A stretch of DNA of 64,000 nucleotides. Origin: CAVTBX01 sp963733135. GTDB taxonomy: Bacteria; Actinomycetota; Thermoleophilia; Gaiellales; Gaiellaceae. The notes beneath the pieces were generated by a model. It did not search any database and had not been told where the DNA came from. It saw only the letters and a program-made list of their open reading frames with translations. The stretch covers positions 62,001-126,000 of the forward strand of contig CAVTBX010000008.1 in NCBI GenBank assembly GCA_963733135.1, given 5' to 3'. The position numbers and the translations under genes are program-made. Position 1 is the stretch's first letter; every line of letters begins with the position of its first letter. Shown piece after piece: positions 38,880 through 47,652 of the stretch.

Positions 38880-41645
38880 TCACGCGGTGAGAGCGTGGGC
38901 CGGCTCGCCGGCAAGCCGCTTCGAGACGATCTGCGAGACCCCGTCGGCGCCCATCGTGACGCCGTAGAGGATATCCGCGGCCTCCATAGTCCTCTTCTGG
39001 TGCGTGACGACCACGAACTGCGCCCGGTCGGCGAAGCGGCGGAGCAACTCGACGAAGCGGCCGATGTTGGTGTCGTCGAGGGCGGCTTCGACCTCGTCGA
39101 GCAGGTAGAAGGGGCACGGTCGCGCGAGGAAGAGCGCGAAGAGGAACGAGATCGCTCCGAGCGCCTTCTCGCCTCCCGAGAGGAGCGAGAGCCGCGTGAT
39201 CTTCTTTCCGGCCGGCTGGAGCTCGAGCTCGACGCCCGGCTCCTCGCCGTCCTCGCCCTCGACTGCGACGAGGCGTCCCTTGCCGCCCGGGAAGAGCGTG
39301 CCGGCCACCTCGGCGAAGTGGCGCTCGACGGCAGCATAGGTCTCGGCGAAGCGCGTCTCGACCGTTTCGGTCAGCTCTGCCCGCACACGCTCGAGCTCGG
39401 AGAGCGAGGCCTCGAGATCCTCGCGCTGAGTCCGGAGATCGGCCAGCCGCTCCGACTCGCGTGCATGCTCCTCGGCGGCGAGCGGGTTGACCTGGCCGAG
39501 CTGCTCGCGGCGCCGTTCCAGCCGCTCGATCTGCGTGTGGAGCGCCTCGGCTTCGTCCTCGGGCAGAAGCTCGGCGATGTCTTCGCTTGGGAGCTTGCCG
39601 CCCAGCTCGCGGACCTCGGCCTCGAGGCGTGCGGCTTCGACCGCGATAGCGGCGGCGGCCTCGGCGGCCTCGGACGTCGCGCGTCGAAGCTCGGCCTCGC
39701 TGGCGCCCAGGCGCCGGAGCTCCTCCCCGAGCTCGGCAGTACGAGTGCTCCCGGCATCCGCGCGCGCGCGAAGCGCCGGCTCGAAGCCCTCGGCCAGCTC
39801 GCAGGCCCGCGCGAGCAGCTCGAGGAGCCGGACGGCGTCGGCCGCCAATCGCTCGAGGTGAGCGGCGTCCCGCGGGTCGACGTGAATCGGCATCCGGCCG
39901 ACGGCTCGCCGAGCCTCGTCGACACGCGCCCGGATTACGCGCTCGTCCTCGGACGCGCTCGCCGCGGCCGCGGCGGCCTCTTCGGCGGCGGAGGCCACTT
40001 CCGCCGCCTCCGCTGCGAGGCTCTTCCGTCGCGCGTGGAGCGCGAGCAGGACGCTCTCGGCGGCCTCCCCGGCGAACCAGAGCTCCCCGCGCGCCGGGTC
40101 GTACCCGTGGCCGTCGGTCGAGACCAGGACGCCGCGCTCGGCCGTCGCGAAGGCTTCAGGCGGTGCGACCCAGACTCCGGAGAGAAGACCGGCGACGCGC
40201 TCGCCACCAGGAGCGGCTCGGGCGAAGCGTGTCAGAGGCTCCGCTCCCTTGGTCGGCGGCTCACTGTTCTCGCCGGCGGCACCTCCCGGAACGAGGACGC
40301 CAAGGCTCCCGAGTCCCTCCGCGCGCGCCCGCTCGAGAAGCACGAGACCATCGGCGACGCTTCCGGCCACGACCGCGGAGGCCCGCCACGCGAGCGCCGC
40401 CGCGACGGCCTTGTCATACCCCGGGTCGATCTCGAGCGAGGTCAGGGCCAGCCGCTCACCAGCGTCGGCGAGCGCGCGTGCGGCCGGCGGAAGTCCCTCG
40501 CCCTCCGCCAGGCTCCGGTCGAGGGCGACGAGGCGCTCCTGGGTGAGACGCGCTCGCGTGGTCAGCGACTCCCGCTCGGCGATGGCTGCGCGCGTTCGTT
40601 CAGCCGCCTCGGCTGCGGCCGACTCGGCCGCGGACAGCTCCGCGAGCGGCGCGTCGTCTCGGGGAGCGTCCGCCAACCGGCGCGCCCGCTCGCCGTCGGC
40701 GGCGAGAGACGCGGCGGACTCCTGCGCCCGCTCGCGGCGCAGCTCGAGCCGCTCGACGGCCGTGCGGTGCCGGTAGAGGGCCGCGGTGGCGCGCTCGTGC
40801 TTGGCGCCCGCCTCGCCGAGCTCCTCCTCGACGCGGTGACGCTCGGTCAGAACTCCCTCGAGCCTCTGTTCACGGGCGCGCCGATCGCTCATTGCGGCCG
40901 CGCGGCGCTCTTCGACATCCTCCAGGCGACGCTCGGCGTCCGCCAGCTCGCCCGACACGAGCCGCGCCCGCATGCGTTCGATCTCGACGCGGAGCTTTTC
41001 AGCGCGCGTGGCCGCTGTCGCCTGGAGCGCAAGCGGCCGGAGCCGCTTCTTGACCTCGTCCTCGAGGTCGCGCGCGCGCTCGACCTGGACGGCTACCCGC
41101 GCCAGCTTCAGCTCGGCACGGTGCCGCCTGCGCTTGAACTTGCCGAGACCCGCCGCCTCCTCGATGAGCGCGCGCCGCTCCGGCGGCTTCGACGCGAGGA
41201 TCTCCTCGACCCGGCCCTGGCCGATGATCGAGTGCATCTCGCCTCCGAGCCCGATGTCAGCGAGGAGCTCTACGAGGTCGAGCCGTCGCACGGAAGCGCC
41301 GTTCACGAGGTAGTGGCCCTCTCCACCTCGGTGAAGCCGGCGTGCGATCGATAGCTCCGAGTAGGGCAATGGCCCGGCCCCGTCCTCGTTGTCGAAGACG
41401 AGCTCCACCTGGCACCAGTCGGCCGGGCCGCGCGGGCCGGAGCCGGCGTAGATCACGTCGTCGGGCTTTTCGGCTCGAAGCTCGGAGGGGCTCAGCGAGC
41501 CTGCCGCCCAGACGATCGCGTCGGCCACGTTCGACTTCCCCGACCCGTTTGGGCCGACGACGACGGCCACGCCCGGCTCGAGCCGCACCTCGACCGGATC
41601 CGGGAACGACTTGAAGCCGCGCAGCTTGATAGAGCGCAGGAACAC
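38880..41645 (-). CDS. smc: Chromosome segregation protein SMC, with short coiled-coil arms
   Basis: 921 residues from GTG 41645 (FLRSIKLRGFKSFPDPVEVR); typical SMC is about 1150-1200. Walker A GPNGSGKSNVADAI (31-44); hinge roughly 385-500 (LPPAARALADAGERLALTSL, then GYDKAVAAALAW); signature LSLLSGGEKALGAISFLFAL and Walker B FYLLDEVEAALDDTN near the end. Both arms are only about two-thirds of the usual length, yet the heads and hinge look intact. It condenses and aligns chromosome arms with ScpAB. Confidence 0.94.
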   Translation of the reverse strand: MFLRSIKLRGFKSFPDPVEVRLEPGVAVVVGPNGSGKSNVADAIVWAAGSLSPSELRAEKPDDVIYAGSGPRGPADWCQVELVFDNEDGAGPLPYSELSIARRLHRGGEGHYLVNGASVRRLDLVELLADIGLGGEMHSIIGQGRVEEILASKPPERRALIEEAAGLGKFKRRRHRAELKLARVAVQVERARDLEDEVKKRLRPLALQATAATRAEKLRVEIERMRARLVSGELADAERRLEDVEERRAAAMSDRRAREQRLEGVLTERHRVEEELGEAGAKHERATAALYRHRTAVERLELRRERAQESAASLAADGERARRLADAPRDDAPLAELSAAESAAAEAAERTRAAIAERESLTTRARLTQERLVALDRSLAEGEGLPPAARALADAGERLALTSLEIDPGYDKAVAAALAWRASAVVAGSVADGLVLLERARAEGLGSLGVLVPGGAAGENSEPPTKGAEPLTRFARAAPGGERVAGLLSGVWVAPPEAFATAERGVLVSTDGHGYDPARGELWFAGEAAESVLLALHARRKSLAAEAAEVASAAEEAAAAAASASEDERVIRARVDEARRAVGRMPIHVDPRDAAHLERLAADAVRLLELLARACELAEGFEPALRARADAGSTRTAELGEELRRLGASEAELRRATSEAAEAAAAIAVEAARLEAEVRELGGKLPSEDIAELLPEDEAEALHTQIERLERRREQLGQVNPLAAEEHARESERLADLRTQREDLEASLSELERVRAELTETVETRFAETYAAVERHFAEVAGTLFPGGKGRLVAVEGEDGEEPGVELELQPAGKKITRLSLLSGGEKALGAISFLFALFLARPCPFYLLDEVEAALDDTNIGRFVELLRRFADRAQFVVVTHQKRTMEAADILYGVTMGADGVSQIVSKRLAGEPAHALTA

Positions 41646-41682
41646 GCGCCCCCAGTGTGACGCCGAGCGCGGACGGTGGGGA

Positions 41683-42039
41683 TCAGTACACGAGCACGGT
41701 CTCGGCGCCGGCCGCGAGCTCGACGAGCTTCTCGGGCGGTACGAGCTCGGCGCCGCTCGCGACCTCACCGCTGACGCCGCGCGCCTTGCTTGACATCCCG
41801 GACAGGTAGACGCTCGCACCGGCCTCGCGAAGCGCGGCGAGATGCTCGGCGACCGAGCCTGTTCCGATGCCCTGGGCCGCAGCGGCCGTCTCCTCGCGCG
41901 CGAAGCCGACCGCGTCGCCGGCCAGGAAGACGTTCACGTCATGGCCCTCGCCGGCCGCCGTCTTGGCAACAAGAAGTCCGAGGGCAGCCCGCGTCGGGTT
42001 CTCTGGCCCCGTGGCGATGTGGACGAGGAAGCGGCTCAC
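41683..42039 (-). CDS. DsrE-family sulfur-relay-like protein
   Basis: 118 residues: FLVHIATGPENPTRAALGLL opens the DsrE/TusD fold, followed by VNVFLAGDAVGFAREETA, and VYLSGMSSKARGVS where sulfur carriers usually have a Cys; no Cys is present here, so classical persulfide carriage is unlikely. It begins on the last base of the DUF1059 gene's stop (1-base overlap). Confidence 0.82.
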   Translation of the reverse strand: MSRFLVHIATGPENPTRAALGLLVAKTAAGEGHDVNVFLAGDAVGFAREETAAAAQGIGTGSVAEHLAALREAGASVYLSGMSSKARGVSGEVASGAELVPPEKLVELAAGAETVLVY

Positions 42040-42197
42040 TATTGCTCCTCGGCCATGGCGAGGATGTCGTCGCGGGACATCTTCCCGACCAGCTCAGGAT
42101 GAGCTGCCTCGACGTGCGCGCCGACCGCAGCCACGAGCTCATCGTCGGTCTCGGCCCGCACAACCTGCCCGCACTCGCAGTTGATCACCTTCGTCAT
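42039..42197 (-). CDS. DUF1059 family small protein
   Basis: 52 residues from ATG 42197 after AAGGAGG. VINCECGQVVRAETDDELVA and HVEAAHPELVGKMSRDD match the DUF1059 pattern (C-x-C-G, then H-x-x-x-H), a putative small metal-binding protein. Function unknown. Paired with the DsrE-like gene. Confidence 0.85.
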   Translation of the reverse strand: MTKVINCECGQVVRAETDDELVAAVGAHVEAAHPELVGKMSRDDILAMAEEQ

Positions 42198-42214
42198 CGC
42201 TGCCTCCTTGTCGG

Positions 42215-43012
42215 ATGGGCGTGATTGTCCACCGCCCGGCTTGCGAGTACCTTGGCGAAACCTTGGCGTCGGGGGAGACACGGATCCAGCTCTGCGGCCG
42301 CATCGTTGCCCGGATCGGCGGCCGGAGGATCGAGAGCGACCTGCCCGGGCGCCAGGGCCGCCTGCTCTTCGTCTACCTGGCCTCGCATCGACACCGACCG
42401 GTGTCGCGGCCAGAGCTCGTCGACGCCCTCTGGCCGGCCGATGCGCCCGACACGGCGAGTGCCAGCCTCACGGCCCTCGTCTCGAAGCTTCGCCGCGTGC
42501 TCGGCCCCGAGGCCCTCGAAGGGCGCGGACAGATCCGGCTTGTTCTCCCGGCGGACGCGTGGATCGATCTCGAGGCGGCCTCGGAGGCGCTGCACCGTGC
42601 CGAGTCGGCTGCTGCCCGCGAAGCCTGGGGCGAGACCTGGTCGCCGGCTCGCGTGACGCAGCACATCGCGGGCCGCGGCTTCCTCGAGGGAGAGGACGCC
42701 CCGTGGATCGACGAGACCCGACGGAACCTGGAGGAGCTCTACGTGCGCGCGCTCGAGCTCGCCGGGCGGGCGAGCCTCGAGCTTGGAGGAACAGAGCTCG
42801 ACACGGCGGAACGGACTGCGCGGACGCTCGTCGCCCGCGCTCCGTTTCGCGAGACCGGACACCGGCTCCTCATGGACGTCCTTGTCGCGCGCGGAAACGA
42901 CGCCGAGGCGCTCCGCGTCTACGAGCGGCTGCGGGCGCTCCTGCGTGAGGAGCTCGGCGCCGCGCCGTCCGGTGAGACGCAGGCGCTCCATCGGCGCCTC
43001 CTCACAGGCTAG
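42215..43012 (+). CDS. BTAD-domain transcriptional regulator (SARP-like)
   Basis: Up to 265 residues. An OmpR-like winged helix (RIQLCGRIVARIGGRRIESD, SRPELVDALWPADAPDTASA, LTALVSKLRRVLG) is followed by a bacterial transcriptional activation domain (AWIDLEAASEALHRAESAAA...ETGHRLLMDVLVARGNDAEA). SARP-type regulators often control secondary metabolism, but no such cluster is near. It starts only 17 bases from the divergent DUF1059 gene; TTG 42263 is an alternative start that leaves room for a promoter. Confidence 0.85.
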   Translation: MGVIVHRPACEYLGETLASGETRIQLCGRIVARIGGRRIESDLPGRQGRLLFVYLASHRHRPVSRPELVDALWPADAPDTASASLTALVSKLRRVLGPEALEGRGQIRLVLPADAWIDLEAASEALHRAESAAAREAWGETWSPARVTQHIAGRGFLEGEDAPWIDETRRNLEELYVRALELAGRASLELGGTELDTAERTARTLVARAPFRETGHRLLMDVLVARGNDAEALRVYERLRALLREELGAAPSGETQALHRRLLTG

Positions 43013-43773
43013 GAAGTCTCGTCCGTGAGGCCCGCGAGGGCCTGCTGGGCGGCGTTCTGCTCTGCGACCTTCTTCGACGCGCCTTCGCCCACACCGAGCT
43101 GGTCTCCCTCGACCATCGCCGCACTGGTGAAGTGGCGCTGGTGGGGCGGGCCCTCGACGTCGAGCACGACGTACGAAACGCTCTGGCCTCGCCGGGCGAG
43201 CTGCTCCTGGAGCTCGGTCTTGTAGTCCACGTAGGACGTGACCGCATACTCGATCCGCTCGCGAAAGGCGGCGAGCACAGGCTCCCGGATGGCTTCGAAG
43301 CCGTGCTCCAGGTAGAGCGCACCGAGGATTGCCTCGACAAGGGCGGCGATGACGTTCCGGTTCTTGGCAAGACGCTCGAGCTCGTCGGACGGGATCGTGC
43401 CCTCCCCGCGCTCGAGTAGCCGCTGCCCGAGCCCGAGCCGACGGCCGACAACAGCGCAGCTCTGGCGTGACACGACGTGGGCGCGGATCTTCGCGAGCTC
43501 GCCCTCTTGATAGTCGGGGAAGCACTCGTAGAGCTCCTGCGCGATGGCCAAGCCGAGAACGCTGTCACCCAGGAACTCGAGCCGTTCGTAGGAGTCCCGC
43601 CGCTCCTTCGCCCACGACGTGTGCGTGAAAGCGCGCTCGAGGCGCTCTTCCGGCAGCGCGTCGACGAGCCCGAGGAGCCGCGCGTCGGCGGCCCGCTCCT
43701 CCGCCGCGCTACTGGTGCGAGTTGATGTAGTCGACGGCCTGCCCGACGGTTTGGATCCCCTGGGCATCCTCAT
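43009..43773 (-). CDS. rnc: Ribonuclease III
   Basis: Core: ERLEFLGDSVLGLAIAQELY (catalytic signature), AALVEAILGALYLEHGF, then a dsRNA-binding domain YKTELQEQLARRGQSVSYVV...GEGASKKVAEQNAAQQAL. It processes rRNA and dsRNA. The start is unclear: between the acpP stop and the core no ATG, GTG or TTG is in frame, so the only canonical starts (43773 or 43767) lie inside acpP and give an odd 65-base overlap; a non-canonical start after GGAGGAG near 43700 is possible. Confidence 0.9.
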   Translation of the reverse strand: MRMPRGSKPSGRPSTTSTRTSSAAEERAADARLLGLVDALPEERLERAFTHTSWAKERRDSYERLEFLGDSVLGLAIAQELYECFPDYQEGELAKIRAHVVSRQSCAVVGRRLGLGQRLLERGEGTIPSDELERLAKNRNVIAALVEAILGALYLEHGFEAIREPVLAAFRERIEYAVTSYVDYKTELQEQLARRGQSVSYVVLDVEGPPHQRHFTSAAMVEGDQLGVGEGASKKVAEQNAAQQALAGLTDETS

Positions 43774-43951
43774 CCGAGATCTTGATCCCGAACTGATCCT
43801 CGAGCTCCATGATCAGCTCGACGAGGTCGAGCGAATCGGCATCGAGATCGTCCTGAAACGACGCTTCCTCGGTGATCTGATCTTCCTCGGCGCCGAGCTG
43901 CTCCACCAGCACGCCCTTGATCTGCTCGTAGATCTCCTCGCGGGATGCCAT
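43709..43951 (-). CDS. acpP: Acyl carrier protein
   Basis: 80 residues, acidic helical bundle. Phosphopantetheine attachment at Ser40 in DDLDADSLDLVELIMEL. Genomic order plsX-acpP-rnc is the classic fatty acid/phospholipid arrangement. Carries acyl chains in the cytosol. Confidence 0.96.
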   Translation of the reverse strand: MASREEIYEQIKGVLVEQLGAEEDQITEEASFQDDLDADSLDLVELIMELEDQFGIKISDEDAQGIQTVGQAVDYINSHQ

Positions 43952-44028
43952 CTCGGCTCCTACCTGCCTTTCGGGGTCTCTGGCCTCAGCGGACGGCGGA
44001 TGCTACCACGCCCGAAGCGGTGATTCGA

Positions 44029-45021
44029 CTAGCGCGCGGCCGATGGCGCTTCGGCCGCGAGACGCGCCCGCAGACGCTCGACGACGCGCCCCTCGACCCC
44101 CCGGGCGGCGAGGCGGATCGCGTTCGCGATGGCGGTGCGAGAGGAGTTGCCGTGCGCGCTGACGACCAGCCCGCGCAGGCCGAGGAAATAGGCGCCGCCA
44201 TATGTGTCCGGGTCGAGACGCTGCCGCAGCCGCCGCGCGGCCGGCCGAATGAGGAGCCCGCCAAGCTTTCCGCCCGTCGTCGCGGTGATCTCCTCGCGAA
44301 GCGCACCGAGCGTGGTCAGGATCGTTCCTTCGAGTGCCTTGAGCGCGATGTTCCCGATGAAGCCGTCCGAGACGACGACGTCTGCGGCGCCAGCGAGGAG
44401 CTCGCGGCTCTCGACGTTTCCGACAAACCGGAGGTCGCTCGCGGCGAGCGCATCGTGCGCCTCGCGGACGAGCTTGTTGCCCTTCTCGGGCTCCTCGCCG
44501 ATCGAAAGCAGCGCGACACCAGGGTCTCGGATTCCGAGGATCTCCTCCGCGAAGACCGCGCCCATGTGGCCAAACTGGACGAGGTGCTCCGGTCGTGCAT
44601 CGGCGTTCGCGCCTGCGTCGATCAGGATCGATGGGCTGCGGAAGGAGGGGATCGGGACTGCGATCGCCGGCCTGTGGACGTCCGGAAGGCGGCGGTTCTC
44701 GAGCAGCGCCGCCGCGAGCAGCGCCCCGGTATTGCCGGCCGACACAGCGGCGTCGGCCTGGCCGTCGGCTACGGCGCGGCACGCCGCGAACATGGAGCTG
44801 TCGCGCTTCGAACGGGCGGCGTCGGCGGGCTTCTCGTCCATCTCGACGATCGTGGGCGCGTCGGCGACCTCGAGGTTTCCCGCGAGCGGCCGAACCCGGT
44901 CGGTTATGCCGTAGAGGACGGGGACGAGCTGATCCGAGCGCGCTTCGAGCGCTCCCGCGACGATTTCCTCGGGGGCCCGATCGCCGCCCATCGCGTCCAC
45001 CGCGACGCGAACGGCGGCCAT
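44029..45021 (-). CDS. plsX: Phosphate acyltransferase PlsX
   Basis: 330 residues from ATG 45021. Family motifs VAVDAMGGDRAPEEIVAGAL, AVSAGNTGALLAAALLENRR, LLSIGEEPEKGNKLVREAHD and VVVSDGFIGNIALKALEGTI. It converts acyl-ACP to acyl phosphate for phospholipid synthesis at the membrane. It starts 4 bases after rpmF. Confidence 0.96.
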   Translation of the reverse strand: MAAVRVAVDAMGGDRAPEEIVAGALEARSDQLVPVLYGITDRVRPLAGNLEVADAPTIVEMDEKPADAARSKRDSSMFAACRAVADGQADAAVSAGNTGALLAAALLENRRLPDVHRPAIAVPIPSFRSPSILIDAGANADARPEHLVQFGHMGAVFAEEILGIRDPGVALLSIGEEPEKGNKLVREAHDALAASDLRFVGNVESRELLAGAADVVVSDGFIGNIALKALEGTILTTLGALREEITATTGGKLGGLLIRPAARRLRQRLDPDTYGGAYFLGLRGLVVSAHGNSSRTAIANAIRLAARGVEGRVVERLRARLAAEAPSAAR

Positions 45022-45025
45022 GACG

Positions 45026-45214
45026 TTACGGGGCCGTTGACTCGAGCGGCTCGACCTCGCGCCCGCGATACGTGCCGCAGGTCGGGCAGACGCGGTGAGG
45101 CCGCTTCGGCTGATGGCAGTGCGGGCACTCGACGACGACGGGCGCCGAGAGCTTGTAGTTGGCACGCCGCTTGTCGCGGCGGGACTTGGACTGTTTTCGC
45201 TTGGGGACTGCCAT
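45026..45214 (-). CDS. rpmF: 50S ribosomal protein L32
   Basis: 62 residues: MAVPKRKQSKSRRDKRRANY is diagnostic. Zinc ligands C30, C33, C43 and C46 (ECPHCHQ...VCPTCG) mark the zinc-containing form. Downstream of yceD and upstream of plsX, as in many bacteria; palindromic repeats lie between yceD and rpmF. Confidence 0.97.
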   Translation of the reverse strand: MAVPKRKQSKSRRDKRRANYKLSAPVVVECPHCHQPKRPHRVCPTCGTYRGREVEPLESTAP

Positions 45215-45294
45215 GGGCGGACGAGTATAGCCAGCGGCCTCAGGCAGGCCGGGCGCGGCGGGCGTCGCCCTCTGACGCGCCGCGACCAGGCAGG

Positions 45295-45362
45295 TGTAGG
45301 GACCGGACTTGTCCGGCCCGCGTCCCACCGGAACCTGTAGGGGCGAGGCACGCCTCGCCCGC
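45295..45362. repeat. Two REP-like palindromes between yceD and rpmF
   Basis: GTAGGGACCGGACTTGTCCG followed by GCCCG (45295-45319) and GTAGGGGCGAGGCACGCCTC followed by GCCCG (45337-45361). Each is the GTAGGGGC header plus a palindromic stem. Both have the same orientation, on the plus strand. Confidence 0.8.
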
Positions 45363-45368
45363 GCCTGC

Positions 45369-45878
45369 CTACAACCGGTCCCGCAACTCCGAGAGCGCCG
45401 CCCACCGAGGATCGACGACCTCGTCCGCGTGCTCGTGCGGCTCGGCATTCAAATCCTTGCCGCACATAGGGCAGAGCCCCGCGCAGTCCTCGCGGCAGAG
45501 GATCTTGTCAGGGAGGGCCAGCGCAAGCGTGTCGCGGGCCCAGGCAGAGAGGTCGAGGCGGTCGTCGGCGACGTAGGGGCTGACGAGCTCGTCCGACTCG
45601 GCCGGGCTGGACGCGTGGTATTCCCGGGCGCGAAGCCGGGTCGTGAGCGCCGCGTCCTCGAGGCATCGGAAGCACGGCCCGTGAAGCCGCGCACTGAGCG
45701 AGAGCTCGAAGAGGAGCCCCGAGCTCGTCCGCGTGACGACGATCTCCGCGTCGGGCTCCTCGGGCACGGGGAGATAGCGCTGCCCACCGAGCGAGAGCGG
45801 TTCGAGCCGAACGGCGCGTGTGTCCCGAAACTGCTCTCCGGAGCGGATCCGAAGCTGCCTGAGGTCGAGGTGGGTCAC
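45369..45878 (-). CDS. yceD: YceD/DUF177 family protein
   Basis: 169 residues from GTG 45878 (THLDLRQLRIRSGEQFRDTR). The C-rich signature HGPCFRCLEDA, then ILCREDCAGLCPMCGKDLN, is typical of DUF177, which is always near rpmF and acts in 23S rRNA accumulation. The Cys pairs may bind zinc. Confidence 0.9.
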   Translation of the reverse strand: MTHLDLRQLRIRSGEQFRDTRAVRLEPLSLGGQRYLPVPEEPDAEIVVTRTSSGLLFELSLSARLHGPCFRCLEDAALTTRLRAREYHASSPAESDELVSPYVADDRLDLSAWARDTLALALPDKILCREDCAGLCPMCGKDLNAEPHEHADEVVDPRWAALSELRDRL

Positions 45879-45917
45879 GGGGTCAGCGTAGCTCGCTGAT
45901 CGCAGGACAACCCCACG

Positions 45918-45984
45918 CTCGCGCCGAGTCCACCTTCGGCACAGTTCCGCGCACCACACGCGCGGATTTCAGCGATAGGCTCGA
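45918..45984. repeat. Dispersed ~60-bp hairpin repeat, copy 3 (inverted)
   Basis: Complement reads CGAGCCTATCGCTGAAATCC then GCGCGTGTGGTGCGCGGAAC then TGTGCCGAAGGTGG. CCGCGC and GCGCGG form a 6-bp stem around GTGTGGT. It lies in the 204-base gap between yceD and the coiled-coil gene. The rest of that gap (GGGGGCCCCGGGGG near 46000) is a GC-rich hairpin of unclear role. Confidence 0.8.
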
Positions 45985-46082
45985 CGCGGGGAAACCGGTA
46001 ATCCGGGGGCCCCGGGGGAAGACCTGATGCGTCGAGAACAATCGTCGTTCCGCGCGCACCGGCTCAGCGAAAGAACGGTGAA

Positions 46083-46574
46083 CTAGGCGACGTGCGTCTC
46101 GTCGGTGACGCCTGCCATCACCGACTCCTGCGAGCGCTCGTGGAGCCGCTCGCGGCCTCGCCGCACCGCGCCGAGGAACTTGTCCAGGTTGACCTCGAGG
46201 GTCGAGAGGATCGAGTCCGCCCAGTCCTCCATCTCGAGCCTCGTCTCGCGCGCCTGGCGCCTCGCCTCCTCGACGATCTCCTGCGCCTGGCGCTCGGCGA
46301 GCTTCACGATCTCCGTCTGCGACGCCTCGCGGACGGCCTGCTCGCGCGCCTCGCCCAGAATCCGGTCGCTCTCGCGCTTCGCCTCGGCGAGCATCTCCTG
46401 GCGCTCCTTCACGATCCAGCGCGCCTGCTTGATCTCCTCCGGGATCGTCGCGCGCATCTGGTCGAGGATGTCGTAGATCTCCTCGCGGTCGATGCGAACC
46501 TGATCCGTGAGCGGAACGGCCTTCGCGTTGTGAACGAGGTCGTCCAGCTTGTCGATTAGTACGAGTACGTCCAT
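46083..46574 (-). CDS. Coiled-coil protein, AtpF/DivIVA-like
   Basis: 163 residues, almost wholly helical: MDVLVLIDKLDDLVHNAKAV, then a long charged coil (EREMLAEAKRES-type heptads through EIVEEARRQARETRLEMEDW) and a final helix LSTLEVNLDKFLGAVRRGRE. It resembles the small DivIVA-like or F0-b-like proteins placed next to coaD in actinobacteria. Probable scaffold role; not demonstrated. Confidence 0.75.
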   Translation of the reverse strand: MDVLVLIDKLDDLVHNAKAVPLTDQVRIDREEIYDILDQMRATIPEEIKQARWIVKERQEMLAEAKRESDRILGEAREQAVREASQTEIVKLAERQAQEIVEEARRQARETRLEMEDWADSILSTLEVNLDKFLGAVRRGRERLHERSQESVMAGVTDETHVA

Positions 46575-46588
46575 GACGACCTCTCAGT

Positions 46589-47119
46589 CTACTCTCGGGG
46601 GCTCACAGGAGCGCCGGGCTTCGCGCGCGGGAACATCTCCTCGAACCGCCGTGCGACCGGCGTGGGCACGAGATCTTCGACACTGCCGCCGAACGACGCG
46701 ATCTCCTTCACGCCGCTCGAGGACAAGAAGCTGTATTGCGGGCTGGACATGAGGTACATCGTTTCCACATCCGGAGCGAGCTTCCTGTTCAGGTGATGCA
46801 TCTGGAATTCCCACTCGAAATCCGAGATGGCGCGGAGGCCCTTGACCATGGTCCGAGCTCCCCACCGACGCGCGAATTCGACGACCAGCTCCGCGAAGAC
46901 TTCCACCTCGACGTTGTCGCAGTCGACGAGCGCGTCCTGGAGAAACACCACCCGATCCTCGGCCGAAAAGAGCGGCCGTTTGTGCTGTGGGTCGCGGACG
47001 ACTCCGACCACGACGCGCTCGAAGATCGAGGCGGCGCGCCGGATGATGTCGAGATGGCCGTTCGTGACCGGGTCGTACGCGCCAGGGCAAATGCACGTGA
47101 CGGGGCTCTGAGTGCTCAC
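46589..47119 (-). CDS. coaD: Phosphopantetheine adenylyltransferase
   Basis: 176 residues. Nucleotidyltransferase motif PGAYDPVTNGHLDIIRRAAS (H-x-G-H-like TNGH), RTMVKGLRAISDFEWEFQMH and MSSPQYSFLSSSGVKEIASF. Penultimate step of coenzyme A synthesis. Overlaps rsmD by ATGA. The CoA product also feeds the acpP/plsX branch nearby. Confidence 0.96.
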   Translation of the reverse strand: MSTQSPVTCICPGAYDPVTNGHLDIIRRAASIFERVVVGVVRDPQHKRPLFSAEDRVVFLQDALVDCDNVEVEVFAELVVEFARRWGARTMVKGLRAISDFEWEFQMHHLNRKLAPDVETMYLMSSPQYSFLSSSGVKEIASFGGSVEDLVPTPVARRFEEMFPRAKPGAPVSPRE

Positions 47120-47652
47120 GCCGGCGCCTCGAAGAGCGTGATGCGAACTGAGCCATAGCGCCGGCTCGTCCGAAGCGGGAGCGGCAGCTCGGGCTCTTCG
47201 CGGGACTCGGACTCGACGACGACGAGGCCCCCGGGGACGACAACGCCGGGAAGCCGCTCGGCGAGCATGGACAGAAAGCCAGTGAGCATGCGGTACGGAG
47301 GATCGATCAGCACGAGATCGTAGCGCCTGCCGCCTGCCTCCTCGACGGCCAGGCGCCGCCCCACGTCCTCCGGGTACACGCGCGCGTCGAAGCCGAGCTT
47401 CTCGAGGTTCCGGTCGATCGCGCGGACGGCCGTCCGGTCGCTCTCCACAAAGGTGACGCTCGCGGCGCCACGCGAGAGCGCCTCGAGGCCCATGGCGCCC
47501 GACCCGGCGAAGAGGTCGAGCACCGCCATGCCGTCGACCGGTCCGATGAGGTTGAAGGCCGCCTCACGCACCCGGTCGCCTGTCGGGCGCGTGTCGCGAC
47601 CCCGGGGCGCGAAGATCCGGGCGCCTTTATGCGAACCCGCGATGATCCTCAT
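47116..47652 (-). CDS. rsmD: 16S rRNA (guanine966-N2)-methyltransferase RsmD
   Basis: 178 residues. MRIIAGSHKGARIFAPRGRD is the diagnostic start; SAM loop LDLFAGSGAMGLEALSRGA and catalytic VLIDPPYRM (D-P-P-Y). It lies in the usual recG-rsmD-coaD order and overlaps the recG 3' end by 26 bases. Confidence 0.95.
   Translation of the reverse strand: MRIIAGSHKGARIFAPRGRDTRPTGDRVREAAFNLIGPVDGMAVLDLFAGSGAMGLEALSRGAASVTFVESDRTAVRAIDRNLEKLGFDARVYPEDVGRRLAVEEAGGRRYDLVLIDPPYRMLTGFLSMLAERLPGVVVPGGLVVVESESREEPELPLPLRTSRRYGSVRITLFEAPA

Noticed and set aside
45960..46030. Cobalamin-riboswitch-like GAAACCGGTAATCCGG stretch
   Set aside because: Only a short resemblance, no full core, and it lies downstream of the flanking minus-strand coding sequence.
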